Source: Alteromonas marina
GTDB lineage: Bacteria > Pseudomonadota > Gammaproteobacteria > Enterobacterales > Alteromonadaceae
Reading direction: 5' to 3'
Assembly (NCBI RefSeq): GCF_000808575.1
Contig: NZ_JWLW01000010.1
Coordinates: 62,001-126,000 of the forward strand
DNA: 64,000 bases
Shown here: in pieces, positions 1 to 9,164 of the stretch
Position numbering within the stretch: the stretch's first letter is position 1
How the letters are laid out: every line of letters begins with the position of its first letter
Notes under the pieces: generated by a model
What the model was told of the DNA's origin: nothing
The model's database searches: none
What the model saw: only the letters and a program-made list of their open reading frames with translations
Translations under genes and position numbers: made by a program

Positions 1-670
1 AGGCAACAATGGCACTGATCTCTTGCAAAGAACGGCCGCTTTCCTCATGCCATTGCGCAAATGCGGCATTGGCCGCCGACAGCGACTTTTTCGAGGTTAA
101 GCCACCGTCAATAATTTCATTCTTTCGCAAGTAATCTTCCACGTCACGAGAGAATAAAAACGTGTCTATGCCCAGTGCACGAAGCATGTAGGGGCCGGTG
201 TTGCCACCTAATCGCGCACCGCGTTTTTTCAAAAACGCCCAAAGCTCAGTGATATTGTCTTTTTCAAAGCCTGCTACGAACTTACCAAAGCTGCCGTGCT
301 CCAGGGCTACGTCTTTGATCATCATGGCATTGTCACGCACTGTCATCACTTTTTTATAGTTGCGAACAATGCGCTTATCTGACGCTTTTTGCTCTAGCAT
401 TTCATCGGGCATCAACAACACTTTATCAATGTCGAACCCGAAAAATACGGTTTCAAAGTCGGGCCACTTTTGCTCAATAACTCGCCACACGAAGCCTGAC
501 TGGAACACTTTTTTGGTCATCGCCGCTAAAAAACGGTCGTCAGGAATGGCTTCAATTTGCGCTTTAGAAAGTGGTGCTTGGAGCATAGCTTCAAGCACCC
601 TTTCACCGCCTTTGCGCTCGCACGCTCGGCGGTAGATAGATTGAAAAGACTCTAGCTTAGACTCTTTCAT
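1..670 (-). CDS. Tag-like DNA-3-methyladenine glycosylase I family protein (C-terminus cut by window edge)
   Basis: My reverse-strand translation from the ATG at 670 runs open to base 1, about 223 residues without a stop, so the 3' end lies outside the window. The reading contains FQSGFVWRVIEQKWPDFE and a following FFGFD, which resemble the helix-hairpin region of the adenine glycosylase family (Tag, PF03352), and later a GGNTGPYMLRALG segment typical of these proteins. Family members remove alkylated adenine in base-excision repair in the cytoplasm. The start lies 6 bases after the prlC stop, so the two genes are probably cotranscribed. Some members of this family lack proven glycosylase activity, so I give family membership more weight than the reaction. 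Confidence 0.8.
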   Translation of the reverse strand, partial: MKESKLESFQSIYRRACERKGGERVLEAMLQAPLSKAQIEAIPDDRFLAAMTKKVFQSGFVWRVIEQKWPDFETVFFGFDIDKVLLMPDEMLEQKASDKRIVRNYKKVMTVRDNAMMIKDVALEHGSFGKFVAGFEKDNITELWAFLKKRGARLGGNTGPYMLRALGIDTFLFSRDVEDYLRKNEIIDGGLTSKKSLSAANAAFAQWHEESGRSLQEISAIVA

Positions 671-676
671 GTGTGC

Positions 677-2713
677 CTAGCCTTTAATACCGCTGTGACG
701 AAGCAAAGCGTCAACTTGCGGCTCGCGCCCCCTAAAAGCAACAAACAAGTCCATAGGAGGCTTACTGCCGCCCATTTCTAAAATGTTTTCTAAGAACGCT
801 TTGCCCGTGTCACGGTTAAAAATGCCATCCTCTTCAAACTTGCTGTACGCGTCGGCAGAAAGCACCTCGGCCCACTTATAGCTGTAATAGCCCGCTGCGT
901 ATCCACCAGCAAATATGTGACCAAAGCCGTTTTGGAAACGGTTAAACGATGGAGGAATGACCACGGCCACCTCTTCACGTACTTTATCCAATGTGCCCTG
1001 TACGTCTACCTCACTGCCCTTTTCGCTATGCAGTAAGAAGTCGAAAAGACTGAATTCAAGCTGGCGTACCATCTGCATCGCTGACTGGTAATCCCGTGCA
1101 GCAAGCATACGCTCTAATAAATCAGCAGGAAGCGGTTCGCCAGTTTCATAGTGACCAGAGATAAAGTTAAGCGCGTCTTCTTCCCAGCACCAGTTTTCTA
1201 AAAATTGGCTTGGCAATTCAACCGCATCCCACGGTACACCGTTAATACCCGACACACCCGCTACGCGCATTTTAGTAAGCATGTGGTGAATACCATGGCC
1301 AAACTCATGGAACATGGTTACCACTTCATCGTGGGTAAATAGCGCTGGCTTATCCCCTACAGGTGCGTTGAAGTTACAGGTAAGGTACGCAACGGGTAGC
1401 TGTAATTCGCCATTCATTTTTTCACGACGTACGCGACATTCATCCATCCACGCGCCGCCACGCTTTTTAGCTCGTGCGTATAAGTCTAGGTAAAAGCTGC
1501 CGCGCATCACATCGGCATCGTCAGTAATGGTGAAGTACCGTACGTCCTTATGCCATGTGTCGATGCCTGGCTGCTCGATAATCTTTAAGCCATACAGGCG
1601 GTGCACCACCTCAAACAGGCCAGACAGTACTTTATCTTCTGGGAAATAAGGGCGCAGCATTTCATCAGAAATCGTGTACTTTTCCTGTTTCAGTTTCTCG
1701 CTGTAATACGGTAAATCCCATGCCGCTAGCTCGCTAACACCATGCTTGTCTTTCGCGTATGCTCGTACTTCTTCGAGTTCTTTTTCTGCCTGAGGCTTAG
1801 ACTTAGCCGCTAAATCACGCAAGAACCCGATGACCTGATCGGTAGAGTCTGCCATTTTGGTTGCTAATGAACGCTCTGCATAGCTTGAAAAGCCTAGCAA
1901 TTCAGCCAGTTCAGTACGCAGCGTTAAAGTCTCTTTGATTATATCGGTGTTATCCCACTTACCCGCATTAGGGCCTTGATCAGACGCTTTTGTGGCATAG
2001 GCGCGATACATTTCTTCGCGAAGTTCGCGATTATCCGCGTAAAGCATTACAGGTAAATAAGACGGAATGTCTAACGTAAACAACCAGCCTTGTAAGTCTT
2101 TTTGGTGCGCAGCTTGCGCCGCAGCTTCAAGGGCTGACTCTGGCATACCGGCAAGTTCAGCTTCATCGGTAATGTGTTTTGTCCAGCCCATAGTGGCGTC
2201 CATCACATTATTAGAAAAGGTTGACGATAGCTCGCTTAGCTTTGCCTGAATCTCTGCAAAACGCTTCTTTTTCTCTGCGGGAAGCGCTACACCTGACAAT
2301 GTGAAATCGCGAACGGCGTTTTCAATCACTTTCTGCTGCTCTTCGCTTAAGGTCGCAAATTCGTCAGACGCTTTGAGGGAAGCATAAGCATTGTAAAGGC
2401 CTTCGTGCTGGCCTACCCAAGTTCCATATTCCGATAATAGTGGCAAACACGCATCGTGGGCTTCACGCAATTCATCGCTGCTCACCACGCTATTCATATG
2501 AGACACCGGCGAGAACATTTTGCTTAAACGGTCGTCCACCTCTTCAAGGCGAAGCACTAGATTCTGGTAAGAGTAATCTTTCGACGCCACGACCTCTTCT
2601 ATTTCGTTTTTACATGCCGCAATGGCCTTTTCAATTGCAGGCTTAATAGAGGCTGGTTCAATAGCAGAAAAAATTGGTAGTCCATCTACCATTTCTATTG
2701 CAGGGGTTGTCAT
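677..2713 (-). CDS. prlC: Oligopeptidase A, M3 family zinc metallopeptidase
   Basis: Cytoplasmic zinc endopeptidase that degrades short peptides, including signal peptides released from the membrane. The zinc site FHEFGHGIHHML (HExxH form) is present about two thirds along, with the downstream Glu region expected of M3 peptidases. An upstream in-frame GTG at 2725 would add four residues. I prefer the ATG at 2713 because the resulting MTTP start lines up with the MTNP start of E. coli PrlC as I remember it. That gives 678 residues, close to the 680 of the E. coli enzyme. Followed after 6 bases by the glycosylase-like gene, so likely an operon. Confidence 0.95.
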   Translation of the reverse strand: MTTPAIEMVDGLPIFSAIEPASIKPAIEKAIAACKNEIEEVVASKDYSYQNLVLRLEEVDDRLSKMFSPVSHMNSVVSSDELREAHDACLPLLSEYGTWVGQHEGLYNAYASLKASDEFATLSEEQQKVIENAVRDFTLSGVALPAEKKKRFAEIQAKLSELSSTFSNNVMDATMGWTKHITDEAELAGMPESALEAAAQAAHQKDLQGWLFTLDIPSYLPVMLYADNRELREEMYRAYATKASDQGPNAGKWDNTDIIKETLTLRTELAELLGFSSYAERSLATKMADSTDQVIGFLRDLAAKSKPQAEKELEEVRAYAKDKHGVSELAAWDLPYYSEKLKQEKYTISDEMLRPYFPEDKVLSGLFEVVHRLYGLKIIEQPGIDTWHKDVRYFTITDDADVMRGSFYLDLYARAKKRGGAWMDECRVRREKMNGELQLPVAYLTCNFNAPVGDKPALFTHDEVVTMFHEFGHGIHHMLTKMRVAGVSGINGVPWDAVELPSQFLENWCWEEDALNFISGHYETGEPLPADLLERMLAARDYQSAMQMVRQLEFSLFDFLLHSEKGSEVDVQGTLDKVREEVAVVIPPSFNRFQNGFGHIFAGGYAAGYYSYKWAEVLSADAYSKFEEDGIFNRDTGKAFLENILEMGGSKPPMDLFVAFRGREPQVDALLRHSGIKG

Positions 2714-3024
2714 AATCTTTTTCACTCTTAACGCTTTGATAGAATAATGATGGGGCTTCGCTGACTAAAAACAAGTTATTGTTTACGCATCTGTTGACCT
2801 GTTTTGAAGTTACTTCTAGTTTAAGGCTATGGATCACGAAACTGCACCATAGATCGTTAAACTGAGCGCTCTTTTCCATGTAGGGGTAGTCGTCAGATTT
2901 GCCTAATCTCACATCACGGCGGCTCCAGGCATGTCGCAAATGTCGCATCTAATCCTTTTGTCTACTTTGTCTCCTAGTCGTATTACAGCTATAATTCTGA
3001 TTAATAAATCTACAAGGTATTGAT
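2714..3024. other. Intergenic region between divergent prlC and the HTH-REC gene
   Basis: This stretch of about 310 bases must hold both divergent promoters. I see no convincing gene, RNA or inverted repeat. Open frames that cross it on the minus strand have no family features and overlap the N-terminal coding region of the neighbouring gene. Confidence 0.5.
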
Positions 3025-3585
3025 ATGAAAACCTTAACATCAGGCGAAATAGCCTCGTACTGCGACGTAAACCTTCGCACTGTAATTCGATGGATTGAAA
3101 GCGGAAAGCTTAAGGGCTTCAAGCTTCCGGGACGTGGTAACAATCGTATTCTTGTTGAGGACTTTATTGAGTTCCTTGAACGCCATGATATGCCTATTCC
3201 TGATGCGCTCAGAGGGATTGCCTCACCATCCATCCTGATCGTAGACGACGAGATGCCGGTGGCCAAGTCGATACAGCGTGTGGCAAGACGCGCAGGCTTC
3301 GATTCGTACATAGCGACTGGGGGATTCCAAGCGGGAATCATGTTAAGCCAGTACGAGCCTAAAGTTATGACGCTGGACCTTAGTATGCCTGGCATGGATG
3401 GCTATAGTGTTATCGAATTCACCCGAGAACAAAGCAAATACAAAGATTTGAAAATTATCGTCATATCAGCCTTAGATGACATAAGTCTTGAGCGTGCGCT
3501 GGAAATCGGTGCTGATGCGACGCTTCAAAAGCCTTTCTCAAATCATGATCTTACCAATGTGCTAGAGCAATTCATGTCACTGTAG
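3025..3585 (+). CDS. HTH (excisionase/MerR-like) - REC response regulator
   Basis: A 186-residue protein with an unusual domain order. Residues 1-52 form an excisionase-type helix-turn-helix (TSGEIASYCDVNLRTVIRWI, then a basic wing and VEDFIEFL). Residues 68-186 form a receiver domain with the acidic pair D74-D75, phosphoacceptor D118 in LDLSMPG, S148 and K169 in LQKPF, so phosphorylation should be possible. Most DNA-binding response regulators have REC first. The next gene is a periplasmic binding protein and then a histidine kinase, so this is the probable transcriptional output of that kinase. The start ATG has an AAGG motif nine bases upstream. The target DNA cannot be told from the sequence. 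Confidence 0.88.
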   Translation: MKTLTSGEIASYCDVNLRTVIRWIESGKLKGFKLPGRGNNRILVEDFIEFLERHDMPIPDALRGIASPSILIVDDEMPVAKSIQRVARRAGFDSYIATGGFQAGIMLSQYEPKVMTLDLSMPGMDGYSVIEFTREQSKYKDLKIIVISALDDISLERALEIGADATLQKPFSNHDLTNVLEQFMSL

Positions 3586-3607
3586 TTTGAATAAGAAGGA
3601 AATGACT

Positions 3608-4432
3608 ATGTCTTGGCCAGCAACGTGCATTTTAATCGCTCTATGGTTTACTTTAGTCCCGCTTTCAGCTGAGGGAAAAGCGCTAACGTTTGGCGTTGTT
3701 CCTCAGCAATCTGCCAAGAAAATGACCGAAAAGTGGCAACCATTTATTGATTATGTGAGTAATTACACTGGTCTTAACGTTGAATTTAGAACGGCCAAAG
3801 ACATTCCTACTTTCGAAGCTAACCTAACTGCCGGACTTTATGACTTGGCCTACATGAACCCTTATCATTTTGTGGTTTTTAACGACTCTGTGGGTTATCG
3901 CGCACTTGCTCATCAGGCAGACAAAAAAATACGTGGGCTGATTGTGGTCCACAAAGACAGTCCAATTCAAACGCTTTCAGATTTAAACGGGTCTGAAATT
4001 GCTTTTCCTGCGCCCGCCGCGTTTGCAGCGACTATTATCACTAGCGCTCACTTACGCAAAAATAACATCGTATTCATTCCTCGTTACGTGAAATCTCACG
4101 ACTCGGTTTACTTATCAGTGCAGCGTAATTTTTTTAAAGCAGGTGGCGGAATTTTTCGCACGTTTAATATCTCTCCAGAAGCAATAAAAAATGACCTTCG
4201 TGTGCTGTGGCAAAGTGAGGGCTATACGCCCCACCCCATCGCGACGCACCCAAAAATGGCAGAAGACGATAGACAAGCTATTCTTAATGCATTGATTGCA
4301 TTATCTAATGACAGCAGTAAGTCCTCAATTTTAAGTGACATTGGATTGGGCGGATTTATTGCCTCTAGAGACAGCGATTGGGACGACGTAAGAAACCTAG
4401 GAATTGCGTCACTTTCAAGACCGCACCTATGA
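3608..4432 (+). CDS. PhnD-like periplasmic substrate-binding protein, probable ligand sensor for the adjacent kinase
   Basis: An exported binding protein of the phosphate/phosphite/phosphonate (PhnD) family. A hydrophobic signal peptide covers about residues 1-22. The mature part opens with LTFGVVPQQSAKKMTEKWQP and contains the characteristic AYMNPYHFVVF segment lining the binding cleft. No ABC permease or ATPase is nearby; instead a sensor kinase overlaps its 3' end by four bases, so sensing is more likely than uptake. An in-frame TTG at 3587 and ATG at 3602 exist, but the AAGGA at 3596-3600 is spaced properly only for the ATG at 3608 (274 residues). The ligand is unknown; PhnD-like proteins coupled to signalling genes need not bind phosphonates. 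Confidence 0.85.
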   Translation: MSWPATCILIALWFTLVPLSAEGKALTFGVVPQQSAKKMTEKWQPFIDYVSNYTGLNVEFRTAKDIPTFEANLTAGLYDLAYMNPYHFVVFNDSVGYRALAHQADKKIRGLIVVHKDSPIQTLSDLNGSEIAFPAPAAFAATIITSAHLRKNNIVFIPRYVKSHDSVYLSVQRNFFKAGGGIFRTFNISPEAIKNDLRVLWQSEGYTPHPIATHPKMAEDDRQAILNALIALSNDSSKSSILSDIGLGGFIASRDSDWDDVRNLGIASLSRPHL

Positions 4433-6123
4433 GAAATGAACATATGAAGCTGTCGTTACGGTTTAAAACGATTACCGGAATTGCAAGTATCGCTGCACTT
4501 TTGCTGCTGGTGCTCCTTGTGACTGTGTTTCAATTGTTAAACGATCTTGTTGACAGCAACATCAAAAAATCTGCAGACACCACGGTTGCACTTTTTGTAT
4601 CTACAACAAAGAATGCTTTTTTAAGCTATGACTTAGCTTCACTTGATGCCGATGTATCCGAAATATTAACCAACCCTAATATTTCATACGTGAGAGTAAA
4701 AGATAAAACAAACAATATATTCGTAGAGAAAGGTAGTGAAGCCGCGCTTAGTCGTCCCTTTGAAGCTGACTTGTCGGTGTCAGAAGCTGACGATGGTGTA
4801 TATGACACCCGTGCTCCAATTATGGTAAACAATACCTTATACGGCTATGTTGAAATTGGCCTAAACATAGCCTCAGTTACTGAATCGGTCTCTAGGGTTA
4901 GAAGCTGGACGGTAACCCTCGCTCTGATGGAGTTCGTTCTAGTTGGTTTGTGTTCGTATTTACTCGGCTCCTTTTTAATGTCTCAGCTTCAGCAGCTTTT
5001 GCAGGGTGCTAAGCACTTAGGTGAGGCGGTAAGAAACAATAACTATAAAGAAGTTTTTGTTCCTGTTAGGGGGAAAGATGAATTAAGCGAGCTCGCTGAG
5101 GCATTTAATCAACTCGTTGAGCGGCTAAAGGAAGAGTACGAACAGCGCCAGCGTGCACAAGATGACCTTAAAGAGCTAAACACACTTCTCGAAGAAAAAG
5201 TGCAAGACCGGACAGCCTTACTTAACCAGAAAAACTATCAGCTAGAAGAAACGAACAAAGATTTAAAAGAGACCCAAGTACAACTTCTTCAGGCTGAAAA
5301 AATGGCATCAGTAGGGCAACTCGCAGCTGGTGTTGCCCACGAAATTAATAACCCTGTAGGTTTTGTTAGCAGCAACATTTCAACACTCAGTGAATACGTT
5401 GCGACTTATCAAATGATTTTTTCGCAGATTCAGGTTGTTTTAGACGAGAAGGATGAGCAAAAACGCGCGCTTGCTCTCAATAAACTAGAAAAAATGCTGG
5501 GCAATCAAGATATGGCTTTTATCAATGAAGATATTTCTGACTTGCTCGGTGACTCTCGCGAAGGCTTGCAGCGCGTTGCTGAGATAGTGAAAGGGCTTAA
5601 ATTGTTTTCTCGCGTTGATAGCGATCAAATGCAAAAACACAACATTAATGATTGTGTGCGAACCACATTGGCCATGGTTAATAACCAACTAAAATACATA
5701 TGTACAGTAGAAACGCATTTAGGAAGGATCCCTGACGTAGATATGAACGTTGGTAAAATATCTCAAGTGATAACTAACCTTCTCATTAACGCTGGTCAAG
5801 CTATTGAAGCTACTGGCAAAAACGGAAAAATTATTATCACAACGTGCACTGTTGGCGAGTTTGTTGAGTTACGAGTAGAAGATTCCGGCTGCGGAATACC
5901 GCCAAGCCACCTTGATAAGCTGTTTAATCCTTTTTTCACTACAAAACCGGAAGGACAAGGAACGGGTTTAGGACTTTCAATTTCATTTGGTATTGCGCAA
6001 GAACACGGTGGAACGCTATCTGCTTCTAGCACCGAAGGAGAAGGCAGTACATTTACGCTAGCGCTTCCAACCAACCCAGTTTCCAAAGACTCACAAAATA
6101 ACGGTGAGACTAATAATGCATGA
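4429..6123 (+). CDS. Membrane sensor histidine kinase (HAMP - coiled coil - HisKA - HATPase)
   Basis: The protein has a transmembrane helix at about residues 17-37, a periplasmic sensor segment of roughly 120 residues, a second helix near 168-190, a HAMP region, and a coiled coil rich in Glu and Gln. The kinase core follows: H-box GVAHEINNPVGF with phosphoacceptor His304, then an ATPase domain with DSGCGIPP, FFTTKPEGQGTGLGLSI and a C-terminal glycine-rich motif. The ATG overlaps the stop of the binding-protein gene (ATGA), which indicates translational coupling; an ATG at 4444 is the alternative. It probably receives the signal from the PhnD-like protein and phosphorylates one or both receiver proteins of the operon. 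It has no C-terminal receiver of its own. Confidence 0.92.
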   Translation: MRNEHMKLSLRFKTITGIASIAALLLLVLLVTVFQLLNDLVDSNIKKSADTTVALFVSTTKNAFLSYDLASLDADVSEILTNPNISYVRVKDKTNNIFVEKGSEAALSRPFEADLSVSEADDGVYDTRAPIMVNNTLYGYVEIGLNIASVTESVSRVRSWTVTLALMEFVLVGLCSYLLGSFLMSQLQQLLQGAKHLGEAVRNNNYKEVFVPVRGKDELSELAEAFNQLVERLKEEYEQRQRAQDDLKELNTLLEEKVQDRTALLNQKNYQLEETNKDLKETQVQLLQAEKMASVGQLAAGVAHEINNPVGFVSSNISTLSEYVATYQMIFSQIQVVLDEKDEQKRALALNKLEKMLGNQDMAFINEDISDLLGDSREGLQRVAEIVKGLKLFSRVDSDQMQKHNINDCVRTTLAMVNNQLKYICTVETHLGRIPDVDMNVGKISQVITNLLINAGQAIEATGKNGKIIITTCTVGEFVELRVEDSGCGIPPSHLDKLFNPFFTTKPEGQGTGLGLSISFGIAQEHGGTLSASSTEGEGSTFTLALPTNPVSKDSQNNGETNNA

Positions 6124-6189
6124 AGTTATAGTGTCAAATAATGCAATAGCATGTGATATTAGTTACGTCGCGTATAAGGATAATTTTTT

Positions 6190-7494
6190 ATGACAGAGCC
6201 TACTGAACAAGCTTCAACCTATACCGTGCTATTTGTCGACGACGAACCTAATATTCTTCGTGCAATTAAACGCGCGCTCTTCACTATGGATATTACGCTA
6301 CTGCTTGCTGACAGCGGTGCTAAAGCACTCGAACTGATGAGTAATCACGAGGTCCACGTTGTAATCTCAGACATGAAAATGCCTCAAATGTCAGGCGCTG
6401 AGCTTCTTGAGCAAGTTGCTATTAATTACCCCGATACATTTAGAGTTGTACTTACAGGATATGCCGATATCGAATCAACCATTAAAGCCGTTAACCAAGG
6501 TAAAATTCATCGATATCTTCAAAAGCCGTGGGATAACCAAGAATTAATATCTGTGGTTGAGGAAGGGCTAGAGCGGGTTAAATTGAAGGCCGAAAATACG
6601 CGTCTTCAAAAACTTACTCGCCTTCAAAACAGAAAGCTTAGAGACGTAAACGCTTCGCTGGAACAAGTGGTTCAAAAGCGCACGCGCCAGATAAAAGCAG
6701 CGCTAAATAAAATCGAAAAACACAACCTTGCAATGGAGCAGGTGCTGTTCAACGTGATAAGCATTAATCCAAACATCAACGGTAAGTTTGCTATTGAGGT
6801 GAGTGAGTTAGCGTCGAAACTTGCGCGTATTGCTCGTTTAGAGAAAGACGAAATAAAACAAGTGCGCTATGCCGGCCTTATTTGTGAGCTAGGCCTGCTA
6901 GGGCTTAAAACCGAAGATTTCAAAGCGCCATTTTCAAAGCTTAAATATCAACAGCAACAAAATTACTTGTCGCAAACCAAACAGGCGGCACTGATCCTCG
7001 CGCCGGCGCACGAGCTGCATCAAGTTTCAGATATCATCGAGTTTCAATTCGAGCACTACAATGGCTCTGGTTTGTATAACAAAGTTGCCAAAGAAATTCC
7101 CGCAGGCGCGCGTATTTTAGCGATTGCCCGAGATTATTGGCGCTTGGTAACCGGCAGAATGAGTGGTGTGGAAATGAGCCCTCGCGATGCCAAATTAGAA
7201 ATGAAAAAGCACCGAAATACCCGCTATGACGGCGAGTTTTTGGACCTTTTACTCGAAGCTGAAGATGTGACAACGTCTAAACTGCTCTCGACATCATTGA
7301 AAGCCACGCAGCTTAAGGCGGGCATGGTCCTCGCCCAAAATTTGTATAACGATAGTCACATCCTTATCCTTCCCGAGGGACATGTGTTTAGTGATGCCAC
7401 CATTCAAAAACTCGTGCACTTTGAAGAAGAGCGTGGAAAAGCGTTTAGTATTCAAATAGAACCAGAAGAGCTTTCTGCTACTATAAGTAAATAA
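6190..7494 (+). CDS. Response regulator: REC - coiled coil - degenerate HD-GYP domain
   Basis: A 434-residue protein. The receiver (about 10-130) keeps the acidic pair at 17-18, phosphoacceptor D61 in ISDMKMPQM, a threonine in VVLTGYAD and the lysine in LQKPW. A charged coiled coil (about 140-185) links it to an HD-GYP-like domain. The catalytic signatures are lost there: the HDIGK position reads CELGL, and the HHE..DGSGYP loop reads FEHYNGSGLY. It is therefore unlikely to hydrolyse c-di-GMP and may instead bind a partner or nucleotide. It lies 66 bases after the kinase stop with no clear terminator between, so it is probably the last gene of the same signalling operon. Confidence 0.85.
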   Translation: MTEPTEQASTYTVLFVDDEPNILRAIKRALFTMDITLLLADSGAKALELMSNHEVHVVISDMKMPQMSGAELLEQVAINYPDTFRVVLTGYADIESTIKAVNQGKIHRYLQKPWDNQELISVVEEGLERVKLKAENTRLQKLTRLQNRKLRDVNASLEQVVQKRTRQIKAALNKIEKHNLAMEQVLFNVISINPNINGKFAIEVSELASKLARIARLEKDEIKQVRYAGLICELGLLGLKTEDFKAPFSKLKYQQQQNYLSQTKQAALILAPAHELHQVSDIIEFQFEHYNGSGLYNKVAKEIPAGARILAIARDYWRLVTGRMSGVEMSPRDAKLEMKKHRNTRYDGEFLDLLLEAEDVTTSKLLSTSLKATQLKAGMVLAQNLYNDSHILILPEGHVFSDATIQKLVHFEEERGKAFSIQIEPEELSATISK

Positions 7495-7611
7495 GCTTTA
7501 AAGGTTTCGTGTTGAAAACAGGACGGGCGGTGCATGAATATGCCTCGCTTTACCTTAGCCTTTTTATTAGGCTGCACTGTCCCCATTGATAAACTAAATG
7601 AAATTCCCTAA

Positions 7612-7669
7612 AGCAAATCTCGGTCTTTTAATCACTCTTTATAACAAGACCGATAGAGAATGATTTGCT
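7612..7669 (+). other. Two-part hairpin upstream of gor (possible structured leader)
   Basis: AGCAAATC (7612-7619) can pair with GATTTGCT (7662-7669), and inside it CGGTCTT (7621-7627) pairs with AAGACCG (7646-7652), separated by an asymmetric internal loop. The structure ends 69 bases before the gor start. There is no U-tract, so it is not a standard terminator. It could belong to the gor leader or to the 3' end of the preceding operon. I do not recognise a known RNA family. Confidence 0.4.
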
Positions 7670-7738
7670 GTGCGAACCTACCGAAGGCATCTATGCTTAT
7701 CGTTTATGTTCGCCTAACCGACAAAGAAGGCTTTTTGA

Positions 7739-9088
7739 ATGACACATTTTGATTATATATGTATTGGCGGTGGCAGCGGTGGTATCGCATCTGCAAACCG
7801 TGCAGCTAAACATGGAAAGAAGGCCGCCATTATTGAAGCGAAAGATATTGGCGGTACTTGCGTGAACGTTGGCTGCGTGCCTAAAAAAGCCATGTGGTAC
7901 GGAGCCCAAATTGCTGAAGCTATCCACCGCTACGCACCTGAATACGGGTTCGATTTGTCGGTAAATCACTTTAGCTGGGACAGCCTGATTGCCAGCCGCC
8001 AGGCTTATATTGAGCGTATTCATGCCTCTTACGACCGCGTGCTTACTGCAAACGACGTTACCTTAATTCGCGGATTTGCAAAGTTTATTGATAACAACAC
8101 GGTAGAAGTCAACGGCGAAAAGTACACGGCTGACCATATTACGATTGCTGTAGGCGGCCGCCCAATCATCCCAGATATTGAAGGTGCTGAGTACGGTATT
8201 GATTCTGATGGTTTCTTTGCCCTAAAAGAGCAGCCTAAGCGCGCTGTCGTCGTTGGCGCAGGCTACATTGGCGTTGAACTGGCTGGCGTTCTTCACGCCC
8301 TTGGCACAGAATCGCATCTGGTAGTTCGCAAACACGCGCCGCTTAGAAATTTCGACCCGCTTATTCACGAAACTTTGGTTGATATGATCCACGCTGAAGG
8401 CTGCAAACTGCACGACCACGCGAGCGTTGAGAAAGTAGAAAAAGCTGACGACGGTGAGCTATCAGTACACTTAACCAATGGCGAAGTGCTAAAAACTGAC
8501 TGCCTGATTTGGGCGATTGGCCGTAAACCCTCTACCGACAAAATTGATATTGAAAATACCGACGTTGAGTTAAGTGATGACGGTACAGTTAAAGTAGATA
8601 AGTATCAAAATACCACAGCCAAAAACGTGTACGCAGTTGGTGATATTACCGGTGAAGCAGAGCTTACTCCGGTAGCAGTTAAGGCTGGTCGTTTGCTTAG
8701 CGAACGTTTATTTAACGGCCAAAAAGACGCTCACATGGATTACTCGATGATTCCAACCGTAGTGTTTAGTCACCCACCCATTGGCACTATTGGCTTAACC
8801 GAGCCAGAAGCTGTCGAAGAATATGGCGAGGACAACATCAAGGTTTACACTTCGAGCTTTGCGTCTATGTACACCGCGGTAACCCGCCACCGTCAAATGA
8901 CCAAGATGAAGCTGGTATGCGCGGGTAAAGACGAAAAAGTGGTAGGCCTTCACGGTATTGGGCACGGCATGGACGAAATTCTGCAAGGCTTCGCCGTTGC
9001 CATAAAAATGGGTGCGACCAAAGCTGACTTTGATGCGTGTGTAGCTATTCACCCTACCAGTGCAGAAGAGTTTGTTACTATGACCTAA
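7739..9088 (+). CDS. gor: Glutathione-disulfide reductase
   Basis: FAD enzyme that reduces oxidised glutathione with NADPH in the cytoplasm. At 449 residues it has the usual length (E. coli Gor 450). The N-terminal FAD fold reads CIGGGSGG, followed by the redox-active disulfide [13 protein letters not shown]. The NADPH fold reads [19 protein letters not shown] with downstream arginines (VVRKHAPLR) expected for NADPH preference. The C-terminal active-site His-Glu lies in [13 protein letters not shown]. An AAGAAGG motif precedes the ATG. It stands alone and ends at a strong terminator. Confidence 0.96.
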   Translation: MTHFDYICIGGGSGGIASANRAAKHGKKAAIIEAKDIGGTCVNVGCVPKKAMWYGAQIAEAIHRYAPEYGFDLSVNHFSWDSLIASRQAYIERIHASYDRVLTANDVTLIRGFAKFIDNNTVEVNGEKYTADHITIAVGGRPIIPDIEGAEYGIDSDGFFALKEQPKRAVVVGAGYIGVELAGVLHALGTESHLVVRKHAPLRNFDPLIHETLVDMIHAEGCKLHDHASVEKVEKADDGELSVHLTNGEVLKTDCLIWAIGRKPSTDKIDIENTDVELSDDGTVKVDKYQNTTAKNVYAVGDITGEAELTPVAVKAGRLLSERLFNGQKDAHMDYSMIPTVVFSHPPIGTIGLTEPEAVEEYGEDNIKVYTSSFASMYTAVTRHRQMTKMKLVCAGKDEKVVGLHGIGHGMDEILQGFAVAIKMGATKADFDACVAIHPTSAEEFVTMT

Positions 9089-9121
9089 GAATAGGTGCTT
9101 AATTGAGTACTTTCTCACAAA

Positions 9122-9158
9122 AACCGGCATTTACTAGCAAGTAAATGCCGGTTTTTTT
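9122..9158 (+). terminator. Intrinsic terminator after gor
   Basis: AACCGGCATTTAC pairs with GTAAATGCCGGTT (13 bp) around a six-base loop and is followed by a run of T. The preceding A-run means it could also work for the convergent oxidoreductase gene. Confidence 0.9.
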
Positions 9159-9164
9159 GCGTGC

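Noticed and set aside
2949..3395. A 148-codon frame opposite the HTH-REC gene
   Set aside because: It is on the other strand of a gene with clear domains and has no features of its own.
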